16,773 nt of DNA from Bacteroidales bacterium (GCA_019420545.1 JAHZGZ010000309.1:1-16773), one strand, 5' to 3'; positions 7,119-15,348 are shown, numbered from the stretch's first letter. Notes: generated from the sequence alone by a model not told the origin. Numbers and translations: made by a program.

Positions 7119-8225
7119 TTACTCTTGATATTTGTATTTCAGAAATGCCGCTCTATAGCGAGGCAGTACGGCGACAGGCAGTATGATGAAACATAGCAGT
7201 GCCAGCACCGACGGCAGCACATATGACACCGGATAGCCGTTGAGCGCCTGATTGACGTAGATAAGATAGTAGTGGCGCAGGGGGAAGAGCCATGCGAGAT
7301 ATTGTAGCACGGGATCCATTGCCGTGGTCGGGTAGGTGAAGCCTGCCAGGGAGAACGACAGGATACCCCATTGCGAGGCAAGTACCGTGAGAAATCCGAG
7401 AAGCATCATGTGCCATAGCGGCGTGTTGCAGGGATATCCGGCTATACGGTAGAAGTATACGTCGTAGAACACGAATATCAGAGTGAACAGTATAGTCTGC
7501 GGAACGAGTTTGCCGAGCAACGCGATTGCCGGCGAGTTTCCCGACATTGCGTAAAGTTGCTTCTGGGTTGTATACTTCCATTCCATGCCGATGGTGTAGG
7601 AAGTCGAGAGCATTATCAGCAGGATAAGTATACCGGGCACGAGTATGTTGTTGAGATATACCGAATAGTCGAGTGTGGGGTTGTTGATGGGGTGCGTCTC
7701 GATGACGATAGGCTGGATTATTTCCATCGCCTGCTTTTCGGTGGCTCCTTTGGCGTAGAGCGTCTCGCGTGTCAGGGCCAGCCCCGACAGTTCGGAGGCC
7801 GTGCGGAAATCCTTCATCAGGAGCGAACCCGGTACGAAAAATGCCTCGTTGGTGTAGAACGATATTTTGGGTTGCCGATGCGAGAGTGCTTTCTGTGTGG
7901 TGCCTTTGGGGATGTAGAAGAAAGAGTATATCTCTCCGCGCTGCATTGCTTTACGGGCGTCGGCGAATGTCGGATATGCTACCGTAAAGTCGGTTTCTTC
8001 CAGCGCGTCGATAGTGCGCACTATCGTACGTGATATACTGGTATTATCCTCGTCGACGATCCCTGCCGGAAGTTTTACCGGCAATCCGCTGTCCATGAGC
8101 GTGACGAAAAATACCGCACACAGTACGGGTGCTATCACCATGCAGAACAGAAACAGCGGTCGCCGCGAGTAACTTTTCAGTTCTCTCAGTGCTATTGCAT
8201 GAATGCGTTTCAATTTATTTCTCAT
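7119..8225 (-). CDS. ABC-2-type transporter permease (third gene of the efflux operon)
   Basis: 368 residues, with the same architecture as its downstream neighbour: an N-terminal helix (about 24-45, PLFLFCMVIAPVLCAVFF), an extracytoplasmic domain (about 46-190, with VKLPAGIVDEDNTSISRTIVR and YSFFYIPKGTTQKAL), then about five helices starting at ILVPGILILLIMLSTSYTIG. The motif pattern 'G/A-V-V/I-D-E' then 'Y-G/S-x-x-x-I-P' is shared with the 5918-7105 gene, so the two are probably paralogues acting as a heterodimer (inference). The start ATG lies 4 bp after the membrane fusion protein stop, so translation is probably coupled. No ATPase domain is fused to it. Confidence 0.9.
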   Translation of the reverse strand: MRNKLKRIHAIALRELKSYSRRPLFLFCMVIAPVLCAVFFVTLMDSGLPVKLPAGIVDEDNTSISRTIVRTIDALEETDFTVAYPTFADARKAMQRGEIYSFFYIPKGTTQKALSHRQPKISFYTNEAFFVPGSLLMKDFRTASELSGLALTRETLYAKGATEKQAMEIIQPIVIETHPINNPTLDYSVYLNNILVPGILILLIMLSTSYTIGMEWKYTTQKQLYAMSGNSPAIALLGKLVPQTILFTLIFVFYDVYFYRIAGYPCNTPLWHMMLLGFLTVLASQWGILSFSLAGFTYPTTAMDPVLQYLAWLFPLRHYYLIYVNQALNGYPVSYVLPSVLALLCFIILPVAVLPRYRAAFLKYKYQE

Positions 8226-8229
8226 ACGG

Positions 8230-9216
8230 TTATTTCTTCATTACAGCCGACATTCCAGCCCTTATGCCCGGAGTCTCGGCAGGGTCGACAGGTACGGCGC
8301 GCAATTCAAATGTCTTCAGGTCGAAGCGGTCGAGCGCCTTGGTGGCTTTCCATGTAGCGAAGCTCCCTACATCTTTGATGCGTGTGATGCGCACGTTGAT
8401 ATCCTTGTCGTAGGCCGGGAGATATACGCTTGTTTCCTGTCCTACGGTCAATCCGGGGAGCATGTCTTCGCGTACGTTGAAGGTAAACCATACGTCGCCG
8501 GTAACGGCAACATTCATTATCGGCGCGCCGCTTCCTACCAGTTCGCCTGTCTCTGGAAATATCTCGGTCACCACACCGGGAGCCGAGGCGGTGAGAACGG
8601 TCTCGCTGACGTAGGATGATACCTCGCTTATAGCGCCCTGGGCGCGTGACACCTGAGCCTGTGCGGCATTGATGTCCTCATGACGTGAACCGTTTACCGC
8701 CATCTCGTATTGCGACCGGGCGGCGTTTTCAGCAGCTGTCATGGCACGGAAGTTGGCGAGGGCTTCGTCTTTCTTCTGCTCGGCCATTACTCCGTTCTCA
8801 AACAAGCGGTTGATGCGGTTGTAGGTCTTCTCAGCGACTTCACGCCCTGCGATTGCTTTCTGCCATACCTCGTAGGCCGACTGTATCTGTTCGCGGCGTG
8901 CTCCGGTACGGGCTTTCTGCTCCATGGCCTGTGCTGCCTCGAATGCTGCCTGTGCCTGTGCGAGCTTGGCTTCGATATCCGGAGCCTCCAGTATCACGAG
9001 CGTATCACCTTGGGCAACCATATCCCCTTCGGATACTCTGATCTCAAGGATGCGGGCCGGAATCTTGCTTGATACACGGTAGTCGGTAGTCTCGGCCTGC
9101 CCCTGTATGATCTCTTCCTGATCCGGTATGGTAAGGCCGATTACGATTATTGTGATTATTACAGCAAGAATGATTGCTGTGGCATTGATAATTACCTTGA
9201 TATTTTTCTTTTCCAT
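8230..9216 (-). CDS. HlyD/EmrA-family periplasmic adaptor (membrane fusion protein)
   Basis: 328 residues. A single N-terminal membrane anchor (about 7-29) is followed by a lipoyl/barrel-sandwich half (about 44-78, VSSKIPARILEIRVSEGDMVAQGDTLV), a long Ala/Gln/Glu-rich coiled-coil hairpin (about 80-200), and the second lipoyl half (LTASAPGVVTEIFPETGELV). A beta-barrel and C-terminal domain end in AETPGIRAGMSAVMKK. It would bridge the inner-membrane permeases to the TolC-like outer-membrane channel. It starts 34 bp after the TolC-like gene and ends 4 bp before the first permease, so it is an internal operon gene. The family is clear; the exported substrate is not. Confidence 0.92.
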   Translation of the reverse strand: MEKKNIKVIINATAIILAVIITIIVIGLTIPDQEEIIQGQAETTDYRVSSKIPARILEIRVSEGDMVAQGDTLVILEAPDIEAKLAQAQAAFEAAQAMEQKARTGARREQIQSAYEVWQKAIAGREVAEKTYNRINRLFENGVMAEQKKDEALANFRAMTAAENAARSQYEMAVNGSRHEDINAAQAQVSRAQGAISEVSSYVSETVLTASAPGVVTEIFPETGELVGSGAPIMNVAVTGDVWFTFNVREDMLPGLTVGQETSVYLPAYDKDINVRITRIKDVGSFATWKATKALDRFDLKTFELRAVPVDPAETPGIRAGMSAVMKK

Positions 9217-9250
9217 CGTTGTAGATATGTATGTGTGGCTTTTATGCCGC

Positions 9251-10639
9251 TTATTTGATTGTTCCTGTTGATTTTTTGAGATAGATATATGCGAGGCGGA
9301 GATCGATTTCCGAGGTAATCAGTCCCGAGCGTGCTGCCAACCATGCAGTTTGTGCCTCAAGCACATTGCTTACCGGTATCACACCCTCTTTCATGCCGAT
9401 GGTGGCATACCGCAGATTCTCTTCCGCCTCGGCCTGGCTGCTGAGCGACGCTGCAAGGCGCTGATGTGCTTCTTCGACCTTCTGCCGGCTCTGGTTTACC
9501 TGGAGCTCGACTTTCTCGCGGGTTTCCTCATATTCGAATCGGCTGGCCAGAGCTTCGGCTTTGGCTGCCTTTACCTTGTAGCTTCGGTCGCCCCATGTAA
9601 GTATCGGGATGTTTACGGCGACGCCGATATTCCATGTGCCCTTGAATTTCTTTTCAAAACTGTTGAACACCGAGGGATTGCTCACAAGGTAGCCTCCGGT
9701 CAGAACTACTGACGGCAGAAACTGCGCACGGGCTATTTTTACTTTCTCGTCGTGGATCATCGAGGATGTCGACAATGCCCTGAGCTCGGGGCGCTGTTGC
9801 CATGCAGTGATGTCAGTGTTATCGTCGGGAGCGCATGATGCAAATGTGTCGGCATCTTCATCGGCAAGCGTAATATCGGCATGGGCGTCGAGGCCGCACA
9901 GCTGGCACAGATGCATCTTCATGATCTCTATGCCGTTGTCGATCTGTATGAGGGCCACTTTTGCCTCGTTGACTTTTACTTTGATGCTGAGGCCGTCGGC
10001 TTTGGTGGCAACACCTTCTGAAATCATCTGCTCAACGTCGCTGTCGAGGGTCGATACCAGATCGAGATAGCTTTCGGCGAGACGCTTTTTTGCCGAAAGA
10101 GCCACGATGTTCCAGTAGGTTTCGTCGACCGACACTATCAGTTCCTGACGTTTCATGTCGTAGCGGCTGTCGGCGATGTTTTCGGCCATATGTGCTATCT
10201 TGTTATAGGCACGTATCTTGCCGCCCATGTATATGGGCTGTGTGAGCATCAGAGTTGCTCCCGTCATGTTGCGTGTGTCGGTGCGGAGTGCGTCTACCAG
10301 TCCGCTCCCGACGGCGTTGAGCTGAGGCATGGACAGAGCGGTCCCGATGTTGGCGAGTGTTGTCTTCTGTTCGTCACTGAGCAGTGAAAGTTCTTTTCCG
10401 GTATGCATGTACATGCCCGATGCCGATACTTTGGGAAGATAGTTTGTGAAGGCTGATTTTCTCGTATAGTATGCCGACACGCGCTGCATATCGGCCACTT
10501 TAAGCTCCTTGTTGCTGTCGAGGGCGAGTTGCCGACAGCTGTCAGGGGTCAGCACTCTGCTTTGCGCCATGGCAGGGACACTACAGAGCAGCCATAGGAT
10601 AATGATGAATATTGATTTTTCTCTTTGCACTGTAACCAT
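9251..10639 (-). CDS. TolC-family outer-membrane efflux protein (first gene of the efflux operon)
   Basis: 462 residues from the ATG at 10637-10639, with a signal peptide (about 1-26, hydrophobic core IFIIILWLLCSVPAMAQ). The mature protein begins LTPDSCRQLALDSNKELKVAD, the usual outer-membrane efflux protein opening. The rest is mainly long alpha-helical segments in two related halves, with the family's FLPSVVLTGGY and VNIPILTWGDR strands in the second half. It would form the trimeric outer-membrane exit duct for the exporter encoded downstream. The frame is open to a TTG at 10669, but the ATG is preferred because it places the signal peptide normally and because a probable promoter box lies at 10655-10662. 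It is divergent from the AraC-type regulator. Confidence 0.92.
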   Translation of the reverse strand: MVTVQREKSIFIIILWLLCSVPAMAQSRVLTPDSCRQLALDSNKELKVADMQRVSAYYTRKSAFTNYLPKVSASGMYMHTGKELSLLSDEQKTTLANIGTALSMPQLNAVGSGLVDALRTDTRNMTGATLMLTQPIYMGGKIRAYNKIAHMAENIADSRYDMKRQELIVSVDETYWNIVALSAKKRLAESYLDLVSTLDSDVEQMISEGVATKADGLSIKVKVNEAKVALIQIDNGIEIMKMHLCQLCGLDAHADITLADEDADTFASCAPDDNTDITAWQQRPELRALSTSSMIHDEKVKIARAQFLPSVVLTGGYLVSNPSVFNSFEKKFKGTWNIGVAVNIPILTWGDRSYKVKAAKAEALASRFEYEETREKVELQVNQSRQKVEEAHQRLAASLSSQAEAEENLRYATIGMKEGVIPVSNVLEAQTAWLAARSGLITSEIDLRLAYIYLKKSTGTIK

Positions 10640-10654
10640 GTTTTTTGTTTTGTG

Positions 10655-10662
10655 CAAAGTTC
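10655..10662 (-). promoter_or_regulatory. probable -7 promoter box of the efflux operon
   Basis: On the minus strand this reads GAACTTTG, one mismatch from TAnnTTTG, with TTTGC intact. A GACTTTCC stretch centred about 26 bases upstream (near 10684) could be a weak -33 element. Transcription would start near 10650, giving a leader of about 10 bases to the ATG at 10639. Confidence 0.35.
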
Positions 10663-10693
10663 GTGACAATACGCATGTAGGGAAAGTCGGATA

Positions 10694-10703
10694 ATACCGG
10701 TAT
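10694..10703. promoter_or_regulatory. 10-bp palindrome, candidate operator
   Basis: ATACCGGTAT is a perfect 10-bp palindrome just upstream of the efflux operon's presumed -33 region. Its position would suit a regulator binding site, but a palindrome this short can occur by chance. Confidence 0.3.
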
Positions 10704-10711
10704 ATTGGAGC

Positions 10712-10776
10712 AAACTTCGCATTATGTCCCGTTGTGAGCCAACAAATGGCTCTATATTGTTATATTTGCGAAGTTT
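10712..10776. promoter_or_regulatory. concentric inverted repeats in the araC/efflux divergent control region
   Basis: An outer pair, AAACTTCGC (10712-10720) and GCGAAGTTT (10768-10776), and an inner pair, GAGCCA (10736-10741) and TGGCTC (10747-10752), are both perfect and share exactly the same centre, position 10744. The outer right arm touches the AraC-gene promoter box at 10761-10768. The pattern suits an operator bound by the divergent regulator (inference); sequence between the arms does not pair. Confidence 0.5.
10761..10768 (+). promoter_or_regulatory. -7 promoter box of the AraC-family regulator gene
   Basis: TATATTTG is a full match to TAnnTTTG, followed by C. Transcription would start near 10773, leaving a leader of about 25 bases before the ATG at 10798. 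No well-spaced -33 element is seen (nearest TTG at 10732-10734). The last base overlaps the right arm of the outer inverted repeat, so bound protein could block or autoregulate this promoter. Confidence 0.5.
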
Positions 10777-10797
10777 TATAACCCATATTCAAAAAAT

Positions 10798-11682
10798 ATG
10801 CAAGACGCACTCCCTGATATATCTGTAGAAAGACTCCTCGGACAGGATATACCCGAACTTGTGGGTTTCCACAAGGATATCGTCATGATCAACAATTTCG
10901 GAGACATGCAGCTGTTTTTCCATCCGGCACGGCTTAAAGCAACGACCGTGCTCATATGTCTGGAAGGTGAGATCGACTGTAGTATAAATCTGAAAAGGTT
11001 TCATATAAAGGAGAATCACCTGCTGGTAAATTTTGCCGGAGATATTATCCGTATACATAGCTGCCACAACATATCGGGGTATGCCATACTACTGTCGGAG
11101 GAATATCTGCAGCAGTTGCAGCTTGATTTCAGGGTACGTACCCAAAGCTATATCAGTATGCGCGGCAACGGCCCGATAGCAGTGCCTTACGGGGAACTTG
11201 CGGCACTAAAACCGTATTACGATCTGTTCAAGAAGAACATGAATGAGGGTAATTCCGAAGTGCTCAAAGGACTCGTGCAGGCGTTGTCGTACACTGTGAT
11301 CGGTCTTATTAAACAATATCGCGACAGTGAGCCGGGAAGTGGAGGCGTGTCTGACGTTACACGAGGCGCCCAGTTATTTGACAGGTTTATGACTTTGCTC
11401 GGCACCTATCACAGTACCGAGAGAAGTATTCAGTTCTATGCCGGGAAAATGTGTCTCACTCCGAAGTATGTGTCGGGACAGATAAAGGCTTTCAGCGGTA
11501 AGGGTGCGCTGGAATGGATTAGTGAGTATGTCGCGCTTGAGGCCAAGATGATGCTCAGATATACTGATATGACTGTGCAGGAGATTGCTTACCGGCTGAA
11601 TTTTCCCACACAGTCGGCTTTCGGAAAGTATTTCAAGCAACAGTCGGGTGTCAGTCCGGGGCAGTACAGGGCGCAGCAGTGA
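10798..11682 (+). CDS. AraC-family transcriptional regulator
   Basis: 294 residues. The C-terminal ~105 residues are an AraC/XylS double helix-turn-helix domain: first HTH around YAGKMCLTPKYVSGQIKAFSG, second at MTVQEIAYRLNFPTQSAFGKYF, closing with the family signature KQQSGVSPGQYR. The N-terminal half (about 1-170) is a cupin-like beta-rich region followed by helices, typical of Bacteroidetes one-component AraC proteins, which probably sense a small ligand. It is transcribed away from the TolC/HlyD/permease operon, 158 bp separating the two ATG codons, and the inverted repeats between them are likely its operators. It is therefore the probable local regulator of the exporter (inference from context). 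Ligand and activator-or-repressor role are unknown. It is followed by a strong hairpin terminator. Confidence 0.9.
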   Translation: MQDALPDISVERLLGQDIPELVGFHKDIVMINNFGDMQLFFHPARLKATTVLICLEGEIDCSINLKRFHIKENHLLVNFAGDIIRIHSCHNISGYAILLSEEYLQQLQLDFRVRTQSYISMRGNGPIAVPYGELAALKPYYDLFKKNMNEGNSEVLKGLVQALSYTVIGLIKQYRDSEPGSGGVSDVTRGAQLFDRFMTLLGTYHSTERSIQFYAGKMCLTPKYVSGQIKAFSGKGALEWISEYVALEAKMMLRYTDMTVQEIAYRLNFPTQSAFGKYFKQQSGVSPGQYRAQQ

Positions 11683-11704
11683 CCCATACGGTGCATTGAC
11701 ACAT

Positions 11705-11756
11705 AAATACAGTAAGTGCCGTATCATGCGACAATGATACGGCACTTACTGTATTT
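11705..11756. terminator. bidirectional terminator with a 23-bp perfect stem
   Basis: Bases 11705-11727 pair perfectly with 11734-11756 around the 6-base loop GCGACA; the stem includes AGTAAGTGCCGTATCAT. The right side is followed by further T residues, and the A residues at the left arm base supply a short U-tract for the minus strand. It lies between convergent araC-type (stop 11682) and prs (stop 11791) genes and would terminate both. Confidence 0.9.
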
Positions 11757-11790
11757 TTATATGGCCTCTCTGAGGCTTGACAATCCGGAA

Positions 11791-12723
11791 TCAGATCAGA
11801 TACTGAGAGGAGATTGACTGATTTTCGTGGACGCGGCGGATCGTGTCGGCGAAAAGATGTGCTACCGAGAGAATGGTGCACTTGGTGCAGTCACCCTTGT
11901 AGGGGATAGAGTTGGTAAACATCATTTCGGTAAGTCCGCAGTCCTGTACGCGCTGGCTTGCGGGGTCGCTCATGATCGCATGCGAGCAGAGTGCGCGCAC
12001 GCTCTTTGCGCCTTCGCTCATCATAAGGTCGGCTGCCTTGGTGATGGTACCGGCGGTGTCGACCATGTCGTCGATGAGGATTACATTCTTGTCCTTCACG
12101 TCGCCGATGACGGTCATTGAGGCTACGACATTGGCCTTTGCACGCTGCTTGTGGCAGAGTACGAGAGGAACGTTGAAGTATTTTGCATAGTTGTTGGCAC
12201 GCTTTGCGCCACCTACGTCGGGAGTGGCGATCACCATGTCGGGAAGGTGGAGCGACTCGATATAGGGGATGAATACCGATGATGCGTAAAGATGATCGAC
12301 GGGTACGTTGAAGAATCCCTGGATCTGGTCGGCATGGAGATCCATGCAGATCACACGGTTTACTCCGGCAGTGCTAAGAAGATCGGCCACAAGCTTGGCG
12401 GCAATCGACACACGGGGCTTGTCCTTACGGTCCTGGCGAGCCCATCCGAAGTATGGCATCACAGCGATGATCGAGGCGGCTGATGCGCGCTTGGCGGCGT
12501 CGATCATAAGCAGGAGTTCCATGAGGTTGTCGCTGTTCGGGAATGTGGACTGTACGAGATATACCTCGCATCCACGGATGGATTCCTCAAACGAGACCTC
12601 GAATTCGCCGTCGGCGAAATGCTGGATGTTCATCTTGCCGAGTTCCACGCCAAGGTCTTTACAGATTTCCTTGGCCATGTACTCCGACTTCGTACCGGCA
12701 AAAATCTTAAAAGGGGGTAACAT
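11791..12723 (-). CDS. prs: ribose-phosphate pyrophosphokinase (PRPP synthetase)
   Basis: Makes phosphoribosyl pyrophosphate from ribose-5-phosphate and ATP, the precursor of purines, pyrimidines, NAD, histidine and tryptophan; cytoplasmic. It is 310 residues, the normal class I length. Visible signatures are the N-terminal KIFAGTKS with QHFADGEFEV, the ATP-loop residues RQDRK (96-100), the metal-binding MDLHADQIQGFF (H130), the catalytic flexible loop HKQRAK (191-196), and the PRPP/ribose-phosphate loop VILIDDMVDTAGT (214-226). The start is the ATG at 12721-12723, giving MLPPFKIFAG. It is transcribed from a promoter box at 12769-12776 and may also receive readthrough from the amylase gene, since no terminator is seen between them. 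Housekeeping gene; identification is very secure. Confidence 0.98.
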   Translation of the reverse strand: MLPPFKIFAGTKSEYMAKEICKDLGVELGKMNIQHFADGEFEVSFEESIRGCEVYLVQSTFPNSDNLMELLLMIDAAKRASAASIIAVMPYFGWARQDRKDKPRVSIAAKLVADLLSTAGVNRVICMDLHADQIQGFFNVPVDHLYASSVFIPYIESLHLPDMVIATPDVGGAKRANNYAKYFNVPLVLCHKQRAKANVVASMTVIGDVKDKNVILIDDMVDTAGTITKAADLMMSEGAKSVRALCSHAIMSDPASQRVQDCGLTEMMFTNSIPYKGDCTKCTILSVAHLFADTIRRVHENQSISSQYLI

Positions 12724-12768
12724 TACAAGAAAGTATATTTAAGTTCAGAAATTTCGGATTCGATGGTG

Positions 12769-12776
12769 CAAAGTTA
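12769..12776 (-). promoter_or_regulatory. -7 promoter box of prs
   Basis: The minus strand reads TAACTTTG followed by C, a full match to TAnnTTTG. A start near 12764 leaves a leader of about 41 bases to the prs ATG at 12723. No clear -33 element and no terminator for the upstream amylase gene are seen in 12724-12808. Confidence 0.55.
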
Positions 12777-12808
12777 TCGCTTTTTGCTGGAAAAACGAGC
12801 CTCAGAAC

Positions 12809-14521
12809 CTACTTTTTGCTTGCAGGGAGTACGTTCTTATGCTTAATCTTCCATACGACAGCGTCGTTAGGGCCGATTTCTGTTTCGAACGGGCGCTCGG
12901 GCGAGAGATGCTTGCGCATCATGTCGCGCGACAGCAGGTCAATGGCCACGCAGTCGCCTTGAGGTATGTCGAGTGTCTCGAACGCATGGAGGGGAATGTT
13001 TATCTTCAGGTTGCATGGCCGGGAGTCGAAGTTTACCGCGATGAGTAGGGTCTCGTCGTCGCAGCTGCGCAGGAAAGTGTACTGACGGTGGGGATTCAGG
13101 GTGGAATTCTCGTAGTTGACATACATCAGATCGAAGAAACGCCCGCGCGCGACAGCTTTCTCCTGATTGCAGATAGTGAGAATCGTCCCGTACTTATCGC
13201 GCAGCCACTGTTCGCGCGGAGTGAGGCGCTCCATATTCCATTTGCCTGAATTCATCCATCGGCGTATGGTAGGTATGCTCCAGTAGTCGAAAATGGTGGT
13301 GCGGCCGTCATGTCCGCTGAAACCTTCGGCGTCGTTGGCCTGTTCGCCGAGTTCCTGACCGGCATATATCATCATCGGTCCGGTAGAGATAAAGGAACTT
13401 ACCACGAGCGATGGTATGACGAGTGACGGATCACCGGCATAGTAGCGAGAGCCGAAGCGCTGCTCGTCGTGGTTCTCGAGGAAGTTGAGCATGTGGGGGC
13501 CGATACCTTCTACCGTCTGCCAGCAATGGGTTAGCTGTGCGGCTGACACGTTGTGGCACTGTATGCCGCGCAGGGTGTCGTACAGGTTTACCTTGTCGTA
13601 CAGGTAGTCGAAGCCTCCGTATTTGATGAAATCGCGATAAAGGGCTACATCATATATCTCAGCGATAAATATCACGTGAGGATATCGTTCACGGATGTTG
13701 GGAATCGCCCATTGCCAGAATTCGAGCGGCACCATGTGGGCCATGTCGCAGCGGAAGCCGTCAATGCCCATCTCACACCAATAGCGCAGTATGGCGTGCA
13801 TGTCATGCCATGTACGCGGAATCGGATAGAAGTGATTGGTGTGGTCGCCGTAGTCAACGCCATAGTTGAGCTTGACTGTCTCGTACCAGTCGTATTGCGA
13901 TGGGAAAGCCGTGAAGCAATCGTTGCCCGATGCCTTGGCCGGAAACTCGACATATGCATCGTCGCCTGATCCGAGATCAATGGACGGTGCGAACAGCTGA
14001 TGAGGTATGTAGTAGAAACTGTTGTCGCGTGAGAAGAAGCGGTTGCGGTCGTCGCCGACACCGAAGTCGCGCACCCCGGCCGATTTGGCATCGGAGATAT
14101 ACTGGCGCGACACGTGATTTGGCACGAAGTCGATTATCACCTTCATGCCTGCGTCGTGTGTGCGGTCGACAAGTGCCTGGAATTCCTCGATGCGGCGGTT
14201 TACGTCGACGGCTATATCGGGGTCGATATCATAGTAGTCCTTGATGGCATACGGCGAACCGGCACGCCCTTTCACAACATGGGGATTGTCGCGGTTTATG
14301 CCGTAGCGGGTGTAATCGGTCTGGTTGGAGTGCTCTATCACTCCGGTGTACCATACATGTGTTACTCCAAGCCCTTTTATGCTTTTGAGGACTTTTGATG
14401 TGATGTCGTTCATTTTACCCGAGCCGTTCTGCTCGATGGTGCCGTTGGGCACACAGTGATCGCATGGGTTGGCGAACAGGCGGGGCAACAACTGATAGAT
14501 GATCGGTTTTTCGCTGGTCAT
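12809..14521 (-). CDS. GH13 alpha-amylase family glycoside hydrolase, cytoplasmic
   Basis: Hydrolyses or rearranges alpha-1,4-glucans. From the ATG at 14519-14521 it is 570 residues with no signal peptide. All four GH13 regions are present: IIDFVPNH (D131, N135, H136), GFRCDMAH with nucleophile D259, IFIAEIYD with acid/base E288, and FLENHDEQR with transition-state D352. A C-terminal beta-sandwich (about 480-565) follows the barrel. The frame remains open upstream to about 14818, inside the patatin gene, but the extra N-terminus is low-complexity shadow sequence, and the ATG overlapping the patatin stop (ATGA) is a normal coupled start. Without a signal peptide it probably acts on intracellular glycogen or imported maltodextrin (inference). 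The GH13 subfamily cannot be fixed by eye. Confidence 0.93.
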   Translation of the reverse strand: MTSEKPIIYQLLPRLFANPCDHCVPNGTIEQNGSGKMNDITSKVLKSIKGLGVTHVWYTGVIEHSNQTDYTRYGINRDNPHVVKGRAGSPYAIKDYYDIDPDIAVDVNRRIEEFQALVDRTHDAGMKVIIDFVPNHVSRQYISDAKSAGVRDFGVGDDRNRFFSRDNSFYYIPHQLFAPSIDLGSGDDAYVEFPAKASGNDCFTAFPSQYDWYETVKLNYGVDYGDHTNHFYPIPRTWHDMHAILRYWCEMGIDGFRCDMAHMVPLEFWQWAIPNIRERYPHVIFIAEIYDVALYRDFIKYGGFDYLYDKVNLYDTLRGIQCHNVSAAQLTHCWQTVEGIGPHMLNFLENHDEQRFGSRYYAGDPSLVIPSLVVSSFISTGPMMIYAGQELGEQANDAEGFSGHDGRTTIFDYWSIPTIRRWMNSGKWNMERLTPREQWLRDKYGTILTICNQEKAVARGRFFDLMYVNYENSTLNPHRQYTFLRSCDDETLLIAVNFDSRPCNLKINIPLHAFETLDIPQGDCVAIDLLSRDMMRKHLSPERPFETEIGPNDAVVWKIKHKNVLPASKK

Positions 14522-15318
14522 AAAATTGAGAATGTCGATTTTAGAAGCGTGGAGTCGGCGAGCGCTTTCTTTGTCGCGTAATATCCGCTCTTGAACATCC
14601 GCTCCTTTTCTTTGAGTGTAAATACGCCCATATCGGCTATTGAGTCGACCGACACTATAGTATCGCACAGTTCTATGTCGGACGATGCATTGTTTCTTGA
14701 CATCAGGTGGAACGACCGCATGGCCACATCGACTATGTTGCCTGACGAGCGTCCCGGTTTTATCTGAGGACTTACGTTTATTCCTATGAGATGGCTTACA
14801 TCGTTGCGTATGGCCCATGCCGGGAGATTATGCAGCACACCTCCGTCAACGTAGCGGGAACCGCCGATTACTACCGGCTTGAACACCACCGGCATCGAGC
14901 ATGACGCCATGACGCGCTCCGCTATATCGCCGCCACGCCACTGCACGGCCTTGCAGCTGTCGAGATCAGTAGCGCAGATGACCGTCGGCACCGGACACTC
15001 TTCAAGGCGCTTTACCTTCAGGTTCTCCTCGATGAACGAATGGAATCCTTTCATTGTGAAGAAGCCGCCGCTCGGCACACCTATCTCGCAGAAATCCCAG
15101 AAGCGTGCTTTCATGAAGCTGCGCATTATTTCCATCGGCTTCATGCCACTGCCGTAGAGAGCCGCCGCAATACTTCCGGCACTTACGCCGGCAACAATGC
15201 CGGGGTGTATGCCAAGCTCTTCCAAGGCATAGAGAGCACCAAGGTGGGCGAATCCGCGGGCACCTCCTCCACTCAGGGCGAGGCCGATTTTATAGGGTCG
15301 ACGTCGAAACATTGCCAT
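14518..15318 (-). CDS. patatin-like phospholipase (acyl hydrolase)
   Basis: A serine acyl-ester hydrolase of the bacterial patatin/RssA-like group, acting on membrane lipids or lysophospholipids. From the ATG at 15316-15318 it is 266 residues. It carries the oxyanion-hole motif SGGGARG (16-22), the nucleophile elbow GVSAGS with S46, and the catalytic aspartate motif VDGG (D158) that completes the Ser-Asp dyad. There is no signal peptide, so it is probably cytoplasmic or membrane-peripheral. The frame opens at 15372, but that is upstream of the promoter box at 15349-15356, so the internal ATG is preferred. Its TGA overlaps the amylase ATG by 4 bases (ATGA), so the two are cotranscribed and probably translationally coupled. 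Confidence 0.93.
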   Translation of the reverse strand: MAMFRRRPYKIGLALSGGGARGFAHLGALYALEELGIHPGIVAGVSAGSIAAALYGSGMKPMEIMRSFMKARFWDFCEIGVPSGGFFTMKGFHSFIEENLKVKRLEECPVPTVICATDLDSCKAVQWRGGDIAERVMASCSMPVVFKPVVIGGSRYVDGGVLHNLPAWAIRNDVSHLIGINVSPQIKPGRSSGNIVDVAMRSFHLMSRNNASSDIELCDTIVSVDSIADMGVFTLKEKERMFKSGYYATKKALADSTLLKSTFSIL

Positions 15319-15348
15319 AGGTTTTATTTGTGAAACATATCCTTTCCA

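Noticed and set aside
10640..10669. TTG start for the TolC-like gene
   Set aside because: It would add ten residues before the signal peptide and would lie upstream of the likely promoter box at 10655-10662; the ATG at 10639 fits better.
14522..14818. Upstream extension of the amylase frame into the patatin gene
   Set aside because: The extension is basic, low-complexity shadow sequence. The conserved GH13 N-terminus begins right after the ATG at 14521, which overlaps the patatin stop.
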